A stretch of DNA of 64,000 nt from Castanea sativa (taxonomy: Eukaryota > Streptophyta > Magnoliopsida > Fagales > Fagaceae), in assembly GCF_040712315.1 (NCBI RefSeq), contig NC_134021.1, positions 32,647,501 to 32,711,500 on the forward strand, given 5' to 3'. The translations under genes were made by a program, and so were the position numbers. How positions within the stretch are numbered: the stretch's first letter is position 1; each line of letters starts with the position of its first letter. The notes below the pieces were generated by a model that saw nothing but the letters and a program-made list of their open reading frames with translations, was not told the origin of the DNA and did not search any database. Positions 35,437 through 46,969 of the stretch are shown in pieces.

Positions 35437-36714
35437 GATGTCTACCCTTGAGCTGCTATATATTCTTTCCTCTGTGCATTCAAAAATTTAAAATGCTAGA
35501 TGAATCTAATATGAGATCATTTTACTTTTTAGAATCGATATACCATATAGTCGGTTGCTTAGATTGGATTATTTTTCAAAAAGTACCAAGTGTTGAATGA
35601 AATAAGCTTACCAGCCTTGCCTACTAAATAAATAATGAAATGAATTTAATTTTCTCTGCATTATAATTTATAAATAATAAATCTATAGTATTTGAGTAGA
35701 TGATTAAATTTCTTTTGCTTTTATCAACTATTAAGATGATGTTTAAATAATAGCAAGTTTATCACAAACTATTTTATAATATTTTTACAAATTGTTTATG
35801 TGGAAAACATTTACTGATTCTTATTCGGGCTCACTATTAGTATAATTTTTTTTTCACTTATCAATAACTCCTCACTATATCAACAATTTATAATAAAAAA
35901 ATTTGTCGTTCTAACATTTTCCGGAGACCAAGAAGTTTTTACCTAGAACCCAGAGAAAAAAATATTTCTAATGCACTGATTAAACAGACAAAAACTACAC
36001 CGTGGACTTTTTGACAAACATTACTCATGTTTGTAAAAATGTTTGTTAAAAAAATTAAATAACCAAACATGTTTTTGATGTCAAAAATACAAGAATTTTT
36101 TTTAATTTATATTCCCAAAAAAAAGTTTTTGAAAATAGAAAACAAAAATTATTACCAAATATAACTTAATTGGTTTTTGATGTAAGTGGGAATTCAACCC
36201 CAAATAATAATTTAAAAAAAACACATATAACTGTAATGAATTCCTGAGTGCAAATCAATTATTAGTGACAAGTATATTTAAGTTTTTGAAAAGCATAATT
36301 AAATACTTTAAATAAATATTATTTCTTAATTTGTGCCTTAAGACAATCTCCTAAGTTGTTCTACCTCCATCCCATCTGGTTGGTCATGTTTAAAAAAAAT
36401 CCATTTTTAAAGGAATATTATTTATTGAAATGTCTTTCAAATAAAGAAAGGAACAAAACAAATCTTCAACATTAACCTTTATAATTTAAACTCTAGTAAA
36501 AGAGGGGTATTGACTTATATACATGTGTATGTATGTATTGTAAGTGACAAGATGTCAAAGGCTATTCTTAAATCAAAAGTTGTGGTTATTTTTGGACAAA
36601 AATTAAAGAAGAGGTATTTTTGGAAATGAAAAAATAAATAAGAGCTATCTTTTTTTTCTTTTTCTTTTTTTGAGAATAAGAGCTATTTCTTTAGGAGGTA
36701 AGGAGGTAACTTAG
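35437..36714. other. 3' flank of MATE gene 1, AT-rich, no gene
   Basis: The likely 3' UTR follows the stop, with AATGAAATAAG near 35597 as a possible polyadenylation element. A MITE of the GAGTAATGCTA family lies at about 35735-35940. The rest is AT-rich without coding signal. Confidence 0.5.
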
Positions 36715-37018
36715 GCCCTATTTGGACGGTGAGTTATTCATATCTTATCACTCACCACTCAAATATAATCACTCATTTTTTATCACTTAAAAATCCCAAA
36801 GTTATACCCAATTATGTTTTGGCACTTAAACCCAGTTGAGTTTTCATTCCAAAAACTCGCCTTTTTATGGGACCCATGGACTCAATAGTGTATTTTTAAC
36901 GGTTGGATTTAATAAAAATCAATTGTTTAAAAAATGTGTAACTCTTACAAAGTTAGACAATTGATTTTTATTAAATCCAACCTTTAATATATTACTTTAT
37001 TTCTTTGCTAAAATGTTT
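36715..37018. repeat. MITE-like repeat with perfect 26-bp stem-loop
   Basis: The repeat starts GGCCCTATTTGGACGGTGAG, a common MITE opening. At its right side 36901-36926 and 36957-36982 are perfect inverted copies (26 bp) separated by 30 bp. Confidence 0.55.
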
Positions 37019-37019
37019 T

Positions 37020-37091
37020 AGCATCAATGAACAGTAAGTTTATGTATATAGAACTTATTGTGTTGGGTTTGTAAACTTAAATATATTACTT

Positions 37092-37130
<39 letters not shown>

Positions 37131-37239
37131 TAGGTACACTTTTTTTTCCTTATTGATCAATATTTTATAAAACCTATCAAAAATATATGATATCATATAA
37201 ATAAAATAATGTAATTTTTAAGTGGTTATATTTACAACG

Positions 37240-37303
<64 letters not shown>

Positions 37304-37580
37304 TTATGGATTATAAAGATTGATTTTTTTTTCTCCATTTTTATCACTCATCAATAAAAAAAAAGTGAGAATAAGTAGTGAGTTATAGAAATAGAAACAA
37401 CATTTCAATGTTTTTGGGTTAAAGGAAAATGAGTTAAGTGTGGTCCGATAAATGTATCCCTTAGGGCACACAAAAATAATCTATTTTGGGAAACTTTTTA
37501 TGGAAAATTAAATAAGCTGTCAAAAGAGTTAATCATTCTTTCACTTTTCCATAAAAACTTCCTAAAATGGTTTACTAACA
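37020..37580 (+). repeat. Dispersed repeat module B, copy 2
   Basis: Collinear with 2555-3155. It includes expanded (TC)n at 37094-37129 and (AT)n at 37242-37301. Confidence 0.6.
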
Positions 37581-38792
37581 TGAGTAATGCTACAGTCACA
37601 AACTATTTTACAACATTTTTACAAACATGAGTAATGTTATAGTCACAAACTATTTTACAACGTTTTTACAAACTATTGATGTGACAAATTCTTATTAATT
37701 TTAATCTGGACCCACCACTAACATCACATTTTTATTTACTGATAATTATTTGGAAAATAGTAATAGACCAAAAATGTATTGACCCCTTGTGATGAATTAA
37801 CCAATTAATTAACCAATTAATTAGCCAAGTGAATTAATTAGGTTCAATTACATGCAATGAGCGTGGTAGCACAAACAAATCACCAAATAACTAAATATGC
37901 AGCGAAAATTAAATGACACGGTGATTTGTTTACGAATGAGGAAAACCTACACAGCAAAAACCCCACCAAGTGATTTTACGGTCACCACTCCCGAGAATTC
38001 ACTATTATCAAAACAAACGGTTACAAGTAAAGGAATCCAAGTACCTTTTACCAACCTAAAGTTGAACCCTTACCCTAATACCTAATTGGACTTGTTCTGT
38101 AGTGACAATCTCTTCTTGTGTTGCATGACTTCCAGTACGTGACTAACCAGAAGATGGGTGGATCTTAGTATGCGACTTGATCACCAACTTGAGAAGGATG
38201 TTGGCTACAAAGTTCTTCTATTTATCAACTGATGAAGATCACGAAGTTGCTTGGTCACAAAACCCTACGGTGTACAAACACAGAAGCTTCTTCAAGAACT
38301 AAGGCAAACTAGGTTTCCGGTCACACTTGATGAATTGTGCTCTCAACTGTGTCACTTGATACGACCCTTAAAATAATTCTTATATATGTTTAGGGTTGTG
38401 AGAAAGCTCAAACACGTACTCACGGATTGGATGAAAAACTGACTTTCATAAACCTCGATAGATAGCCATCTATTGAGCTAGCTGTCGAACCACGAGCTTC
38501 AGCAGCTTTTAAATCTCGATAAATACTAGCTATCGAGTTTTAAAATCCAGGACTTTCTTACTTGATTCTTTGACAAACTTGTATGGCTTCAATACTTGGA
38601 CTTAAAACCTTGTTTCTTAAAGTATTAAACACATCCTAGATCTATCCAAATATAAGTAAAGTGCGCTTTGTCAAAGAATTAGCCAATATATAAAATGTTG
38701 ACACATGTTCCTAACATCCAATCGCATATGTCTTAACAAATACTAAAGCAATATCAATAGTTTGTAAAAATGTTGCAAAATTATTTGTGTGT
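37576..38792. repeat. MITE (GAGTAATGCTA family) interrupted by solo LTR
   Basis: The left arm GAGTAATGCTACAGTCACAA (again duplicated in tandem, as at 11331) and the right arm ending TAGCATTACTC are inverted ends. The right arm lies after the LTR inserted at 37761-38738. Confidence 0.65.
37761..38738 (-). mobile_element. Solo LTR (family C), minus strand, with near-perfect TSD
   Basis: The reverse complement of family C runs from TAATAGACCAAAAATG (terminal CA mutated) to CATATGTCTTAACA. The flanks are AATAG (37756-37760) and AATAC (38739-38743). The paralogous empty site at 11510-11525 reads AAAATACTAAAGC, which confirms the insertion point and shows AATAC is the original. Confidence 0.85.
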
Positions 38793-38814
38793 ATAGCATT
38801 ACTCTTACTACTAT

Positions 38815-39120
38815 ATACCCTAAAGGCATACGTTAGTAAAACCCTATTTGTAATAAGGGTCTGGTTAATGTATGCCTTTAGAGCATATATTAATCACCAA
38901 TTTGAGGGTGACTATGGGTGTGGGGTTCGGATTTGTGGTGCGGTTGTGGTGAGTTCAAATTTAAGATGTGGGTGGTGGTCATTTCTCTCTCTTCCTCTCC
39001 ATTTTGATTTTATTTCCTTCATTTTATTTGTTTAGACAAAACCCATTTGCATATTGTTTAATTATTTTTTGGTTGAGGCTTGGATTTTTTTGATTATGGG
39101 ATTTGGATTTATGGTTGTGT
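38815..39120 (+). repeat. Dispersed repeat module D, copy 2
   Basis: Matches 11660-12175, including GTGTGGGGTTCGGATTTGTG and TGCATATTGTTTAATTATTT. A MITE-like end (TTAGAGCATCTCCAACAG) follows at about 39272. Confidence 0.55.
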
Positions 39121-39659
39121 TGATGATAATGGGTTCTAGATTTGTAGATGGTGTTGGTACTTTTTGATTTTGTTTGCAATGGCTTCTTCTTCCCAAATCT
39201 GGTCTTGCTGGGTTTCGTTCAACAAAGGCTGTTATCAATCTTCACTTCACACATGGGTAAAGTAATGAGTAGTTAGAGCATCTCCAACAGCTTCGGTAAA
39301 CACAAAATCATAAAATATCAATCTTCACGTCACACTTCACACACGGGTAAAGTTTTAGAGAATCTAACCACAAAATAGTGCTCCAACAACCTCTCAAAAG
39401 TTTTTTGCTAATGAATAGTCACTCTCTTAGCCTGATGTGCTATGTTCATTAGCAAAAGAATAAAATAGAATAAAAATGAGCATAACCAATTAAAATATTC
39501 TACTATTATTTAAACGGATACAAATCAAACTCACCTCCTTTTTCTCTCAAATGCCTCAAACTTAAAAGGCAGGCATTGTTGAAACAAAGACATACCCCAA
39601 TTTTTCTCATAAAACTAATATATATATATAATGCTGATTTGAAATTAGGTGATTCATCC

Positions 39660-40298
39660 AAAGATGGAGGCATAGTTGGACCTTGGGGGCCAATGGTCCC
39701 CCCTAGTTTTTTTTTTTTTGGTTAAATATTAGTATTACATAAGAACAAATTTTAGCAATTTTGTTCTATAAAATTACACTTTACTCCCCTTAATATTATC
39801 ATTAATTCTTTTACGAGTAATGCTACAAGCACAAAATTTTCTACATCAGTTTTTGGTTAGCATCTAAGTCCACCACTTACATTACTTTTTAATGTACCAA
39901 TAACCACTCATCATATCAGCAACTTGTAAAAAAGTTTGTAGCTCTAGCATTTTCCTCATTTTAAAGGCCATAAAAATATATAGATCTAAAATCTAAAACA
40001 AAATATACAAGTCGAAAAAAATTAGCCCAACAACAAATTTACCATTAGCAAAGCTAAAAAAAATTAAGCTTAATCAAATAATTTTACCTAAAACAAATAG
40101 CTCAACCCTTTAATAAATTTAAAACAAAACAATTTTGTCCTTACTTAGAAGCAACACACACATTAGAAACACACACAAAAATAAATGAATAAATAAAGCC
40201 CCTTAACAGTTAAGTAGCAGAGTTGGATGCCAAAGCTACTACACACAGCCAGTAGCGAAATTGCCCCCCCAAAACTTCAAGTCCTGGCTCCATCCCCA
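39660..40298. mobile_element. TIR element X, complete, with 8-9 bp TSD
   Basis: The ends AAAGATGGAGGCATAGTTGG and CAAGTCCTGGCTCCATCCCC are imperfect inverted repeats followed by G-rich and C-rich tracts. The flanks are GATTCATCC (39651-39659) and GGTTCATCC (40299-40307), matching at 8 of 9 positions. A MITE lies inside at about 39811-39960. The TSD length fits an hAT or Mutator-type non-autonomous element. No transposase ORF is present. Confidence 0.5.
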
Positions 40299-40524
40299 GG
40301 TTCATCCTTCAAAAAACTCACTTTTTCAGCTTTGTTCTCCACAACGATCTCTCTCTCTCTCTCTTTGAACTAAAGATGACTTGCATAAAAAAAAATGATG
40401 ACTCAATTTATTGGTAGATGAAGAGGTAGAAGTAGAACAAAAAAAAAAACATAAGTAAGAGTAGGGGTTATGTTTGTGGGTATACAAATGAAAGAAAGGC
40501 GAAGAGTGAGATACGTGTGTGGAG

Positions 40525-40680
40525 GAGGAAAAACCAAAAAGGAAAAAAGAAAAAGAAGAAGAAGAAGAAGAAGAAGAAGAAGAAGATAGAGAGGAGAAGA
40601 GTGGGTACGTGTGTGAAGGAGAAAAAACCAAGAGAAGAAAAGTAAAAAAAAAAAAAGAAAGAAAGAAAAAGGAAAAACAA
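40525..40680. repeat. Homopurine-biased tract with (GAA)n
   Basis: About 155 bp consist mostly of A and G on the plus strand, including (GAA)n at 40553-40586. The ORFs on both strands here are low-complexity (Glu/Lys or Phe/Ser) and not credible. Confidence 0.85.
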
Positions 40681-41182
40681 AAAAGCTTTTGGGTTGGCCT
40701 AAATTCATTTAAGATCACAAAGATTTTGATAAATTTTAAGACTAAGATAGGTTAGATGAATTTCAAATTATATAAAATTTAAAAAAGACTTGCACAAGAC
40801 TAAGTAAATATGATAAATTTCAAACTATAATAAAGTCTAATCTATATCTATATATAATATAAAAGCGAAATGTTTAACTTTTTTTGACCACTTCTTATTG
40901 TGTTACAAGACTATATAAATTATGCCATGTATACATTTAAAAACATCGAATAATTGTGGCTTTTTATTTTCCCTATTAAGTTTCAGTATCTACTCACTGT
41001 TGCACATAAGATGTACATATTACAACAAAAAATTGTCATTGAGAAGAAAAGTATTGGTAAGTTGTAGGGAAGAGAATGAGAAATTTGAGAAGAAAAGCAT
41101 TTGTAAAACATTTAAAGAAATTGTTCAATATTATTCTTGCTACCATTGGTGTGGCTTGATTCTTAAACTTTTTTCACTTTTT

Positions 41183-41223
<41 letters not shown>
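41183..41223. repeat. (AAC)n microsatellite
   Basis: About 13 AAC units. The Asn-run ORF across it is an artefact. Confidence 0.95.
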
Positions 41224-41544
41224 AAAAAACCAACTTACAAAAAATCAACTGCACAAACTGTTGGGAATTTAAAGGAGTAATATAATGAAATAGCAAAATA
41301 ATCCAGTAGACAAACATATAATTTAATTAACTTGGTGGTGCAATTGAATGTTATGCTTAGACAATATTTGCCCTCACATAAGAGTTGCTAAATGGTAACA
41401 ACAAATTTGTTCCAAGGATGCAACCAAGTTTATTGGGTTCTACAAATAATAATTTTGGAGAAGACCTACAGATTTCTTGTGTTTCTAAAAAAGATGAAAA
41501 AGAAGAATTTGAAAAAAAGTTACCAAATAAATATGAACCACTAT

Positions 41545-42490
41545 TTATACCCAATTGATTATGACATTTCAATAGACACATTATTCATGCAATATGCATT
41601 TTTTCGGTCAATAAACACATTTACATTAAATAGGCACATTTTCGGTCAATAGACACATTTTTATTTAATAGGCGCATTTTCAATTAATAGGTACTGTGGG
41701 GTACTAGAATTCTGAGTAAGGCAGTTACGCCACGTGTCATAGCATGGTTGATAAAAGCAATTGCTGTGCTAAGGACTAGTCCATGTCCTCGGATTATATG
41801 ATCACGTCACCAATATGTCATTAAAGGAGGCCTTACTGTGTGGAAAGAGCTTTGGAAATGGGACTAACACTAACGTGATTGAAGAATTGGAGGCTGCCAC
41901 CACATTCAATGCATCTTACTAAACACTCTTGAACAGTGCTGCCTTGGTTGCTGCATCTCACAGGGGTACATGGAAGGTGGTTGATGGGACTGGCACTTGA
42001 GTGGTGGCATGCGTGATCAAAAAATAGAAGGTCAGGATCATCTAAAATGGCCTATATAAAGTAGAAGGTCTCCCAGAGAGAGGGGATCAGAAATACAGCA
42101 GAGAAAAACATTGTAGCACAAAGAAAGGAAATTGTAAACAAGTCTAATAGTGATATATTCAAGAACAAAACCTCCTCCAAGGAGAATTATCCTTCTCAAT
42201 ACTGTGATTGCCTTCTATTTTTTCTTGTCTCTTTGATTTTCTTGGCCCATAGTAAGCGCTATCTCACCCATGAAAGCCTAGTTTCAGAGCCCACTCTAAC
42301 AAATTCATTGTGTTGGACTATTTGAGACTAGGTCCTTCAATCGTTTGGGCCCAGGAGTCAAATCCAGTTTTTACAGGTATCTTTAATATATTTATTCAAT
42401 ATGAAGGATTATGACATTTCAATAGGTACATTTTGGTTTATCCAATTTAAAGGGTTATGACCTTTCAATAGACAACTTTTAGGATATATA
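41545..42490. repeat. Degenerate minisatellite, interrupted by solo LTR
   Basis: Units of about 25-35 bp with core TCAATAGRCACATTTT recur at least five times from 41565 to 41694 and resume from 42377 to 42480 (CAATAGGTACATTTT, CAATAGACAAC). The LTR at 41695-42376 sits within the array. Confidence 0.55.
41695..42376 (+). mobile_element. Solo LTR (family A-related) with TSD
   Basis: The 682-bp element runs from TGTGGGGTACTAG to CAGTTTTTACA. The flanks are GGTAC (41690-41694) and GGTAT (42377-42381), 4 of 5 identical. A TATA box (TATATAAAG) sits at about 42053, and the 3' part resembles family A (AGCCCACTCT, TTGGGCCCAGG). Confidence 0.82.
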
Positions 42491-43774
42491 TTACAACTTA
42501 TTTTGTATATACCTATATATACAACACAAACTAAACTAGAGACACAACATTTTATCTTTTATTCCTTCCTACAAAAAACAAATAAATAAAATAATATTGC
42601 TTTCTTATTTATACGCTTTTCTCTCCATCTCTGTCTAATTTGTTTCCTGTGCACAAGTTTGAATAAAGTGAGTCCATAAAAGTTTTTCTCCTATTTGCTT
42701 AAAAAACTCAGAAAGAAGATTTCTCTTTTTAGTAACACAGGCTAGCAAAGTGCCAAAGCAAGTTTCAAGGTCAGATACATTTTCTCAAATTACCACTAAG
42801 GTAGAATTTGCACAAGACAGAATAACTAATAAAAAAAAATTCAATTGATTCTAATTTTTGAAGGAACAACTCCCTTAAAAGGAATTTCCAAATTATACCT
42901 ATCATAAACTTAAATCGACGGTGTTAGAACTGCTTTAACTTTCTCAGTTACTCTCTGTTTACAGACTCCACGAATTGACAATGTCTGTACTGTGTTTCCT
43001 AGTGTTGCCTAATTTGGAAGTTTCATTGGCAAATATAAAAAAGTGAGTCTAGTAAGAGAGAGGAAATGAACATGGCGTTAAAACTCTAAAAACTAAAAAT
43101 TGTAAAAACCAAAGGTTCACCTAAAGAGAGGTGGGAAGAAGAATAATAATTGCAACTTTTCATACTGAAGAAGAATTTGATATCAAATTTAATAATAATA
43201 TACAATTCATTTTTTTCTTTGATAAAAAAAAAATAGGGCCTCCAATTTAGTTAGTGATTCTAATGAGATTAGAGTCCTTAACAGATGACCTTGTATTTAA
43301 TTAAAGGATGCACGAAGATAAGCTATTAATTATAAAGTTTTTTCCCAAATAATAAAAAAAACATAATGGTTCACAATATGGAAAACTAGCATAATGACCA
43401 CTCAAAAAAAAATCCATATTAAATATAATGAAGTCATTAGCATAGATTTTGTATCTTCAAATTAACTTATAGTTTATTGCATTTTCATTCTTGAGAAAAG
43501 AATGAAGAAACTCAATTTGTTTTGGTCTTTGGTTCCGTGCTTGAATCAAAAAATTGTGATTTGAAATGGGATTTTGAGTTTGGTAGTACATCGGTAACTT
43601 GCTTCCTATCAAGTTGCTTTATATGAGATATACATGATTATGACTTATTTATGTCATAGGACCCACGTGGCATATCTAAATCTAATCTTTGGTTATATAA
43701 TTTCTTACCAAAATAAGTTAAAGTTTAAATCCAAACACATTGTTTGGATTAATATATTCCTCTCTCTCTTCTCT

Positions 43775-43812
<38 letters not shown>
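42491..43812. other. AT-rich DNA, no gene, ending in (AT)n
   Basis: No coding signal or named repeat was recognised until the (AT)n run at 43781-43812. Confidence 0.6.
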
Positions 43813-43816
<4 letters not shown>

Positions 43817-45233
43817 TGGGTTCAAGTTACACATTTTCTAAACCATTGGATTTAAGTAGATCCAATAGTTAGAAAAATGCACTTATTAATGCTGATATTC
43901 TAATAAAGATCTTATTTATTATCCTTATTTATAACATTTCATACTTATCTCTAATCCCAAAAATAGGTATATCTTTCTCTCTGCTCTCTCCTTCTCATCC
44001 ACTACACATTTCTCTCTCCTCCATTGCTCTTCCACGTCTATTTTCATAAGGTGCCACCTCCATAGCCACATAAAATTTGATGAATCAAAAACTCGAACTA
44101 ATTAAACATAAGGTTGAAGTAAATAACTTAATCCCAGGTTGTTGGTTTCCCAACTTTACTAGGTGCTAGTTAGGCATTATTACTGCGAAATTAAAGAATG
44201 TGCTTATGGTTGGCGAGATTGGGAATCAATCAAACCTTTGATTCTGTATTGCAGAACCTGTTAGGTTATCTTTCAAATCTGAATGATGTGTTATGTAATA
44301 AACTTTGTCCCAAAACTCATTAGTTTTTAATGCATTTTCTTTCTACCAAAAAAAAAAAAAAAAATTGGTCATATTTTCTGTCATAGGCATAGCTTTTAAG
44401 TTAATATGTAAGAAAATGACAAATAGTTTTGTCAACTAATTGGAATTGTGTCAGTGCTTTCATTGCAATAAGACTTATTTAAGTGAAAATCAATAAGACA
44501 ACTCTAGATCTACGGTTCTACCCCCAATGGCAACTAGTTTGAATCTTAAATGTTGCAAAGTGAAATTTGACTTCTTTGCCCATATCCCTAATTTCCTAAG
44601 GCCATAGCATCAACTGCTCCACTGATTAGTCTAGTAGTCCCATAATGGGATATGATTCATATATATATGAATCATCTATCTAATAGAGTACTACTAATTC
44701 ATCATACATTAGAGTAATCATTTTACTTCCAATCTCATGCACTAAAAGTCTCACTATGTGAGCAATCATCAATGACATTAGGTTCACACAGTTGGTACGG
44801 CTCTCACACTCAGATATGTCATTCACAATCTAATTTTTGCCAGTTTGTGCAATAATGCATTTGCTACCTTCAATATGTGGCTGTGGAGGTTAGTTTCAAT
44901 TTTTAAGTTATTTACTTCAGTCTTATGTTTAATTAATTGGAGTTTTTTTTATTCATCAGATTCTATGTGGTTATAAAGGTGGAATTTTCTGAAAATGGAT
45001 GTGGAAAAGCAATGGAGGAGAGAGAAATGTATAGTGGATGAGAAGGAGAGAGTAGAGAGAAAAATATACCTATTTTTGGGATTAGAGATAGGTATGAAAT
45101 GTTATAAATAAAGATAATAAATGAGATCCTTATCAGAATATTAGCATTAATAAGTGTATTTTTTTTTTACCATTGGATCTACTTAAATCCAATAGTTTTG
45201 AAAAGATGTAACTCTTTAAAGTTACACCACTAC
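43813..45233. mobile_element. Long inverted-repeat element (about 1.4 kb)
   Basis: 43830-44135 and 44897-45215 are inverted copies of about 320 bp (words such as TTGGATTTAAGTAGATCCAA and GAGAAATGTATAGTGGATGA in opposite orientation). They enclose about 760 bp of non-coding DNA. Long terminal inverted repeats without a transposase fit a non-autonomous Mutator-like or foldback element. The left end GAGATGGGTTCAAGTTACA also pairs with GTATAACTTGAACTCATCCC ending at 46153, so the true right end could be there. Confidence 0.6.
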
Positions 45234-45668
45234 AAATAATCAAGTTCATGAATAAATAACAGCAGATATTATTGCCAAAGGCTAAATAAAAAAATTGGTT
45301 CATAATGCAATTGTGAGTGAGTGAACAACCATTGGTATCTCATTGCTAGGAAAATGTCATTAGTACCCTATTAAACAAAAGCTGTGATATAATTAAAAGC
45401 CCTATCAAGCCACAGATTATTGAAGATGACATCTTTGCAATGTTTTTTTTTTGTTAAGAATTAGTGTCAATAAGAAAACTTTCAATCAGGGTACTACAAG
45501 GCTGAAATTGGAGGTTTTGGCTATGGTGGGGTGACCTTAAAGGTTTTAAAAGTATCTTGAAAAAAAAAATGGCAAAATGACATTTAATGAGGTGGAAAAC
45601 AATAGAATCTCAATCATTAAAAAATAAAAATATGGAAAGTAATAAATAAGGAGTGAGAAAAAATGCTA

Positions 45669-46016
45669 CTCCCTCTATCTCAATTTGTTTGTCCTGTTTG
45701 AAAAGCCAAATTTTTTTAAGGAACATCGTTTATTATCTTATTTGCCTTATAAAAATGTATAAGTTTACAAAACCACCCTTAAATAAATTTATCAACTTTT
45801 TTTTGAAAGAGTTATTCTTAATGAGGCAACTAAAAAGTTGGCCCAATTAGAAAGATTTTTTAAATATTTGTTATTTTTTTTTCAAATAGTTTTGAAAATA
45901 AAGTAAGGGTATAATAGGAACATTAGTAAATTAATTAATTTTATTTCTAGAAACATGACAATATTTTGGGACATCCCAAAATGGAATATAGGACAAACAA
46001 ACTGGGATGGGTGGAG
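45669..46016. mobile_element. Stowaway-like MITE with TA target duplication
   Basis: The left end CTCCCTCTATCTCAATTTG and right end CAAACTGGGATGGGTGGAG are inverted, and each is flanked by TA (45667-45668 and 46017-46018). The CTCCCTCNGT-type terminus and TA duplication are the hallmarks of Stowaway (Tc1/mariner-derived) MITEs. It is 348 bp. Confidence 0.8.
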
Positions 46017-46154
46017 TATTAATTTGGTAAATGAGTTGGTAAGGAATTAATATTTAATGATGTTTTTTAAACCGTTAGGTCTCTTAAAGATCTATGATAT
46101 AAAAAAAGTATAACTTCAATAAAGTTACACTAGGTATAACTTGAACTCATCCCA

Positions 46155-46745
46155 TATATATATATATAACTCTTCCTAAAGAATGGAATTTGGAACAAGA
46201 AACTCCACATGTTAAACCTCTTTTTAATGAACTTGATCTTACTAATATTCAACAATATGCTGATAGTACTGTAAAAATATGTTTTGGTGAAAATAAACAT
46301 TTGAGGATCAACGAAGGAAGACATTCCTTAGCTGGATCTAAAAGTTTTGTTAAACGAGATCATGATATTGATGAGTTTTTGAAAAGGAATTTTGAAAAAC
46401 CTGATTTAAGGCTAAAGAGAGTTGCAAGCAATAATTCCTAAGTTAGCACTACTTTTTATTCAACTAAAGTTGAATCTCTCTCTAACATTAGCAGAAATGT
46501 TAATGAAGAAGAAAATGATGCAAAGTCTACTGCTCCTTCTGGATCTGATTTTCCATCTATTGAAACCCCTATTTATCAAAGTCAACTAAGAGTGATAAAT
46601 CTTGTGAATAAAGATTTTGAAATTGATATGGTTGCTTTGTATAATGAATTTATTTCTGCAAAAAACAGAAGTAAAAGAAAGTATTTCCAAAGTACTTTTG
46701 CTCAGTCCGAGAAAGATAGAGTAAAGAGGAAATGGAAAGAAAACA
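46155..46745 (+). pseudogene. Endogenous pararetrovirus-like fragment 1 (movement protein region)
   Basis: The reading contains TLPKEWNLEQE preceded by a lost start, DELD-type text FNELDLTNIQQYADSTVK and KSFVKRDHDIDEF, then a stop at about 46438. It continues with SQLRVINLVNKDFEIDMVAL and a basic segment. The layout resembles the C-terminal part of the caulimovirid movement-protein region and the segment after it, as found in endogenous copies in plant genomes. It is partial, has a stop, and runs into an (AT)n tract. Identification rests on recalled family similarity. Confidence 0.5.
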
Positions 46746-46746
46746 A

Positions 46747-46751
<5 letters not shown>

Positions 46752-46811
<60 letters not shown>
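46752..46811. repeat. (AT)n microsatellite
   Basis: About 30 AT units, followed by TATAGACACGCATAAGA. A near-identical junction follows the (AT)n at 48261-48301, so the two sites are related. Confidence 0.95.
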
Positions 46812-46815
<4 letters not shown>

Positions 46816-46969
46816 ACACGCATAAGATCTAGAGATAGAAAAAGTTTGTTCAACAGTTCTAACTCTATATTCAGAGATCTAGAGATAGAATTTGGCCATT
46901 TTAGCAATCAGTATCCATCTAGAGATCTAAAGCAAAAGCAAGATCCTTGAAATCATAAAGGATCTTGCT

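Noticed and set aside
40326..40755. Several overlapping ORFs of 70-130 codons on both strands
   Set aside because: They are translations of a homopurine/homopyrimidine tract with (GAA)n and are low-complexity only.
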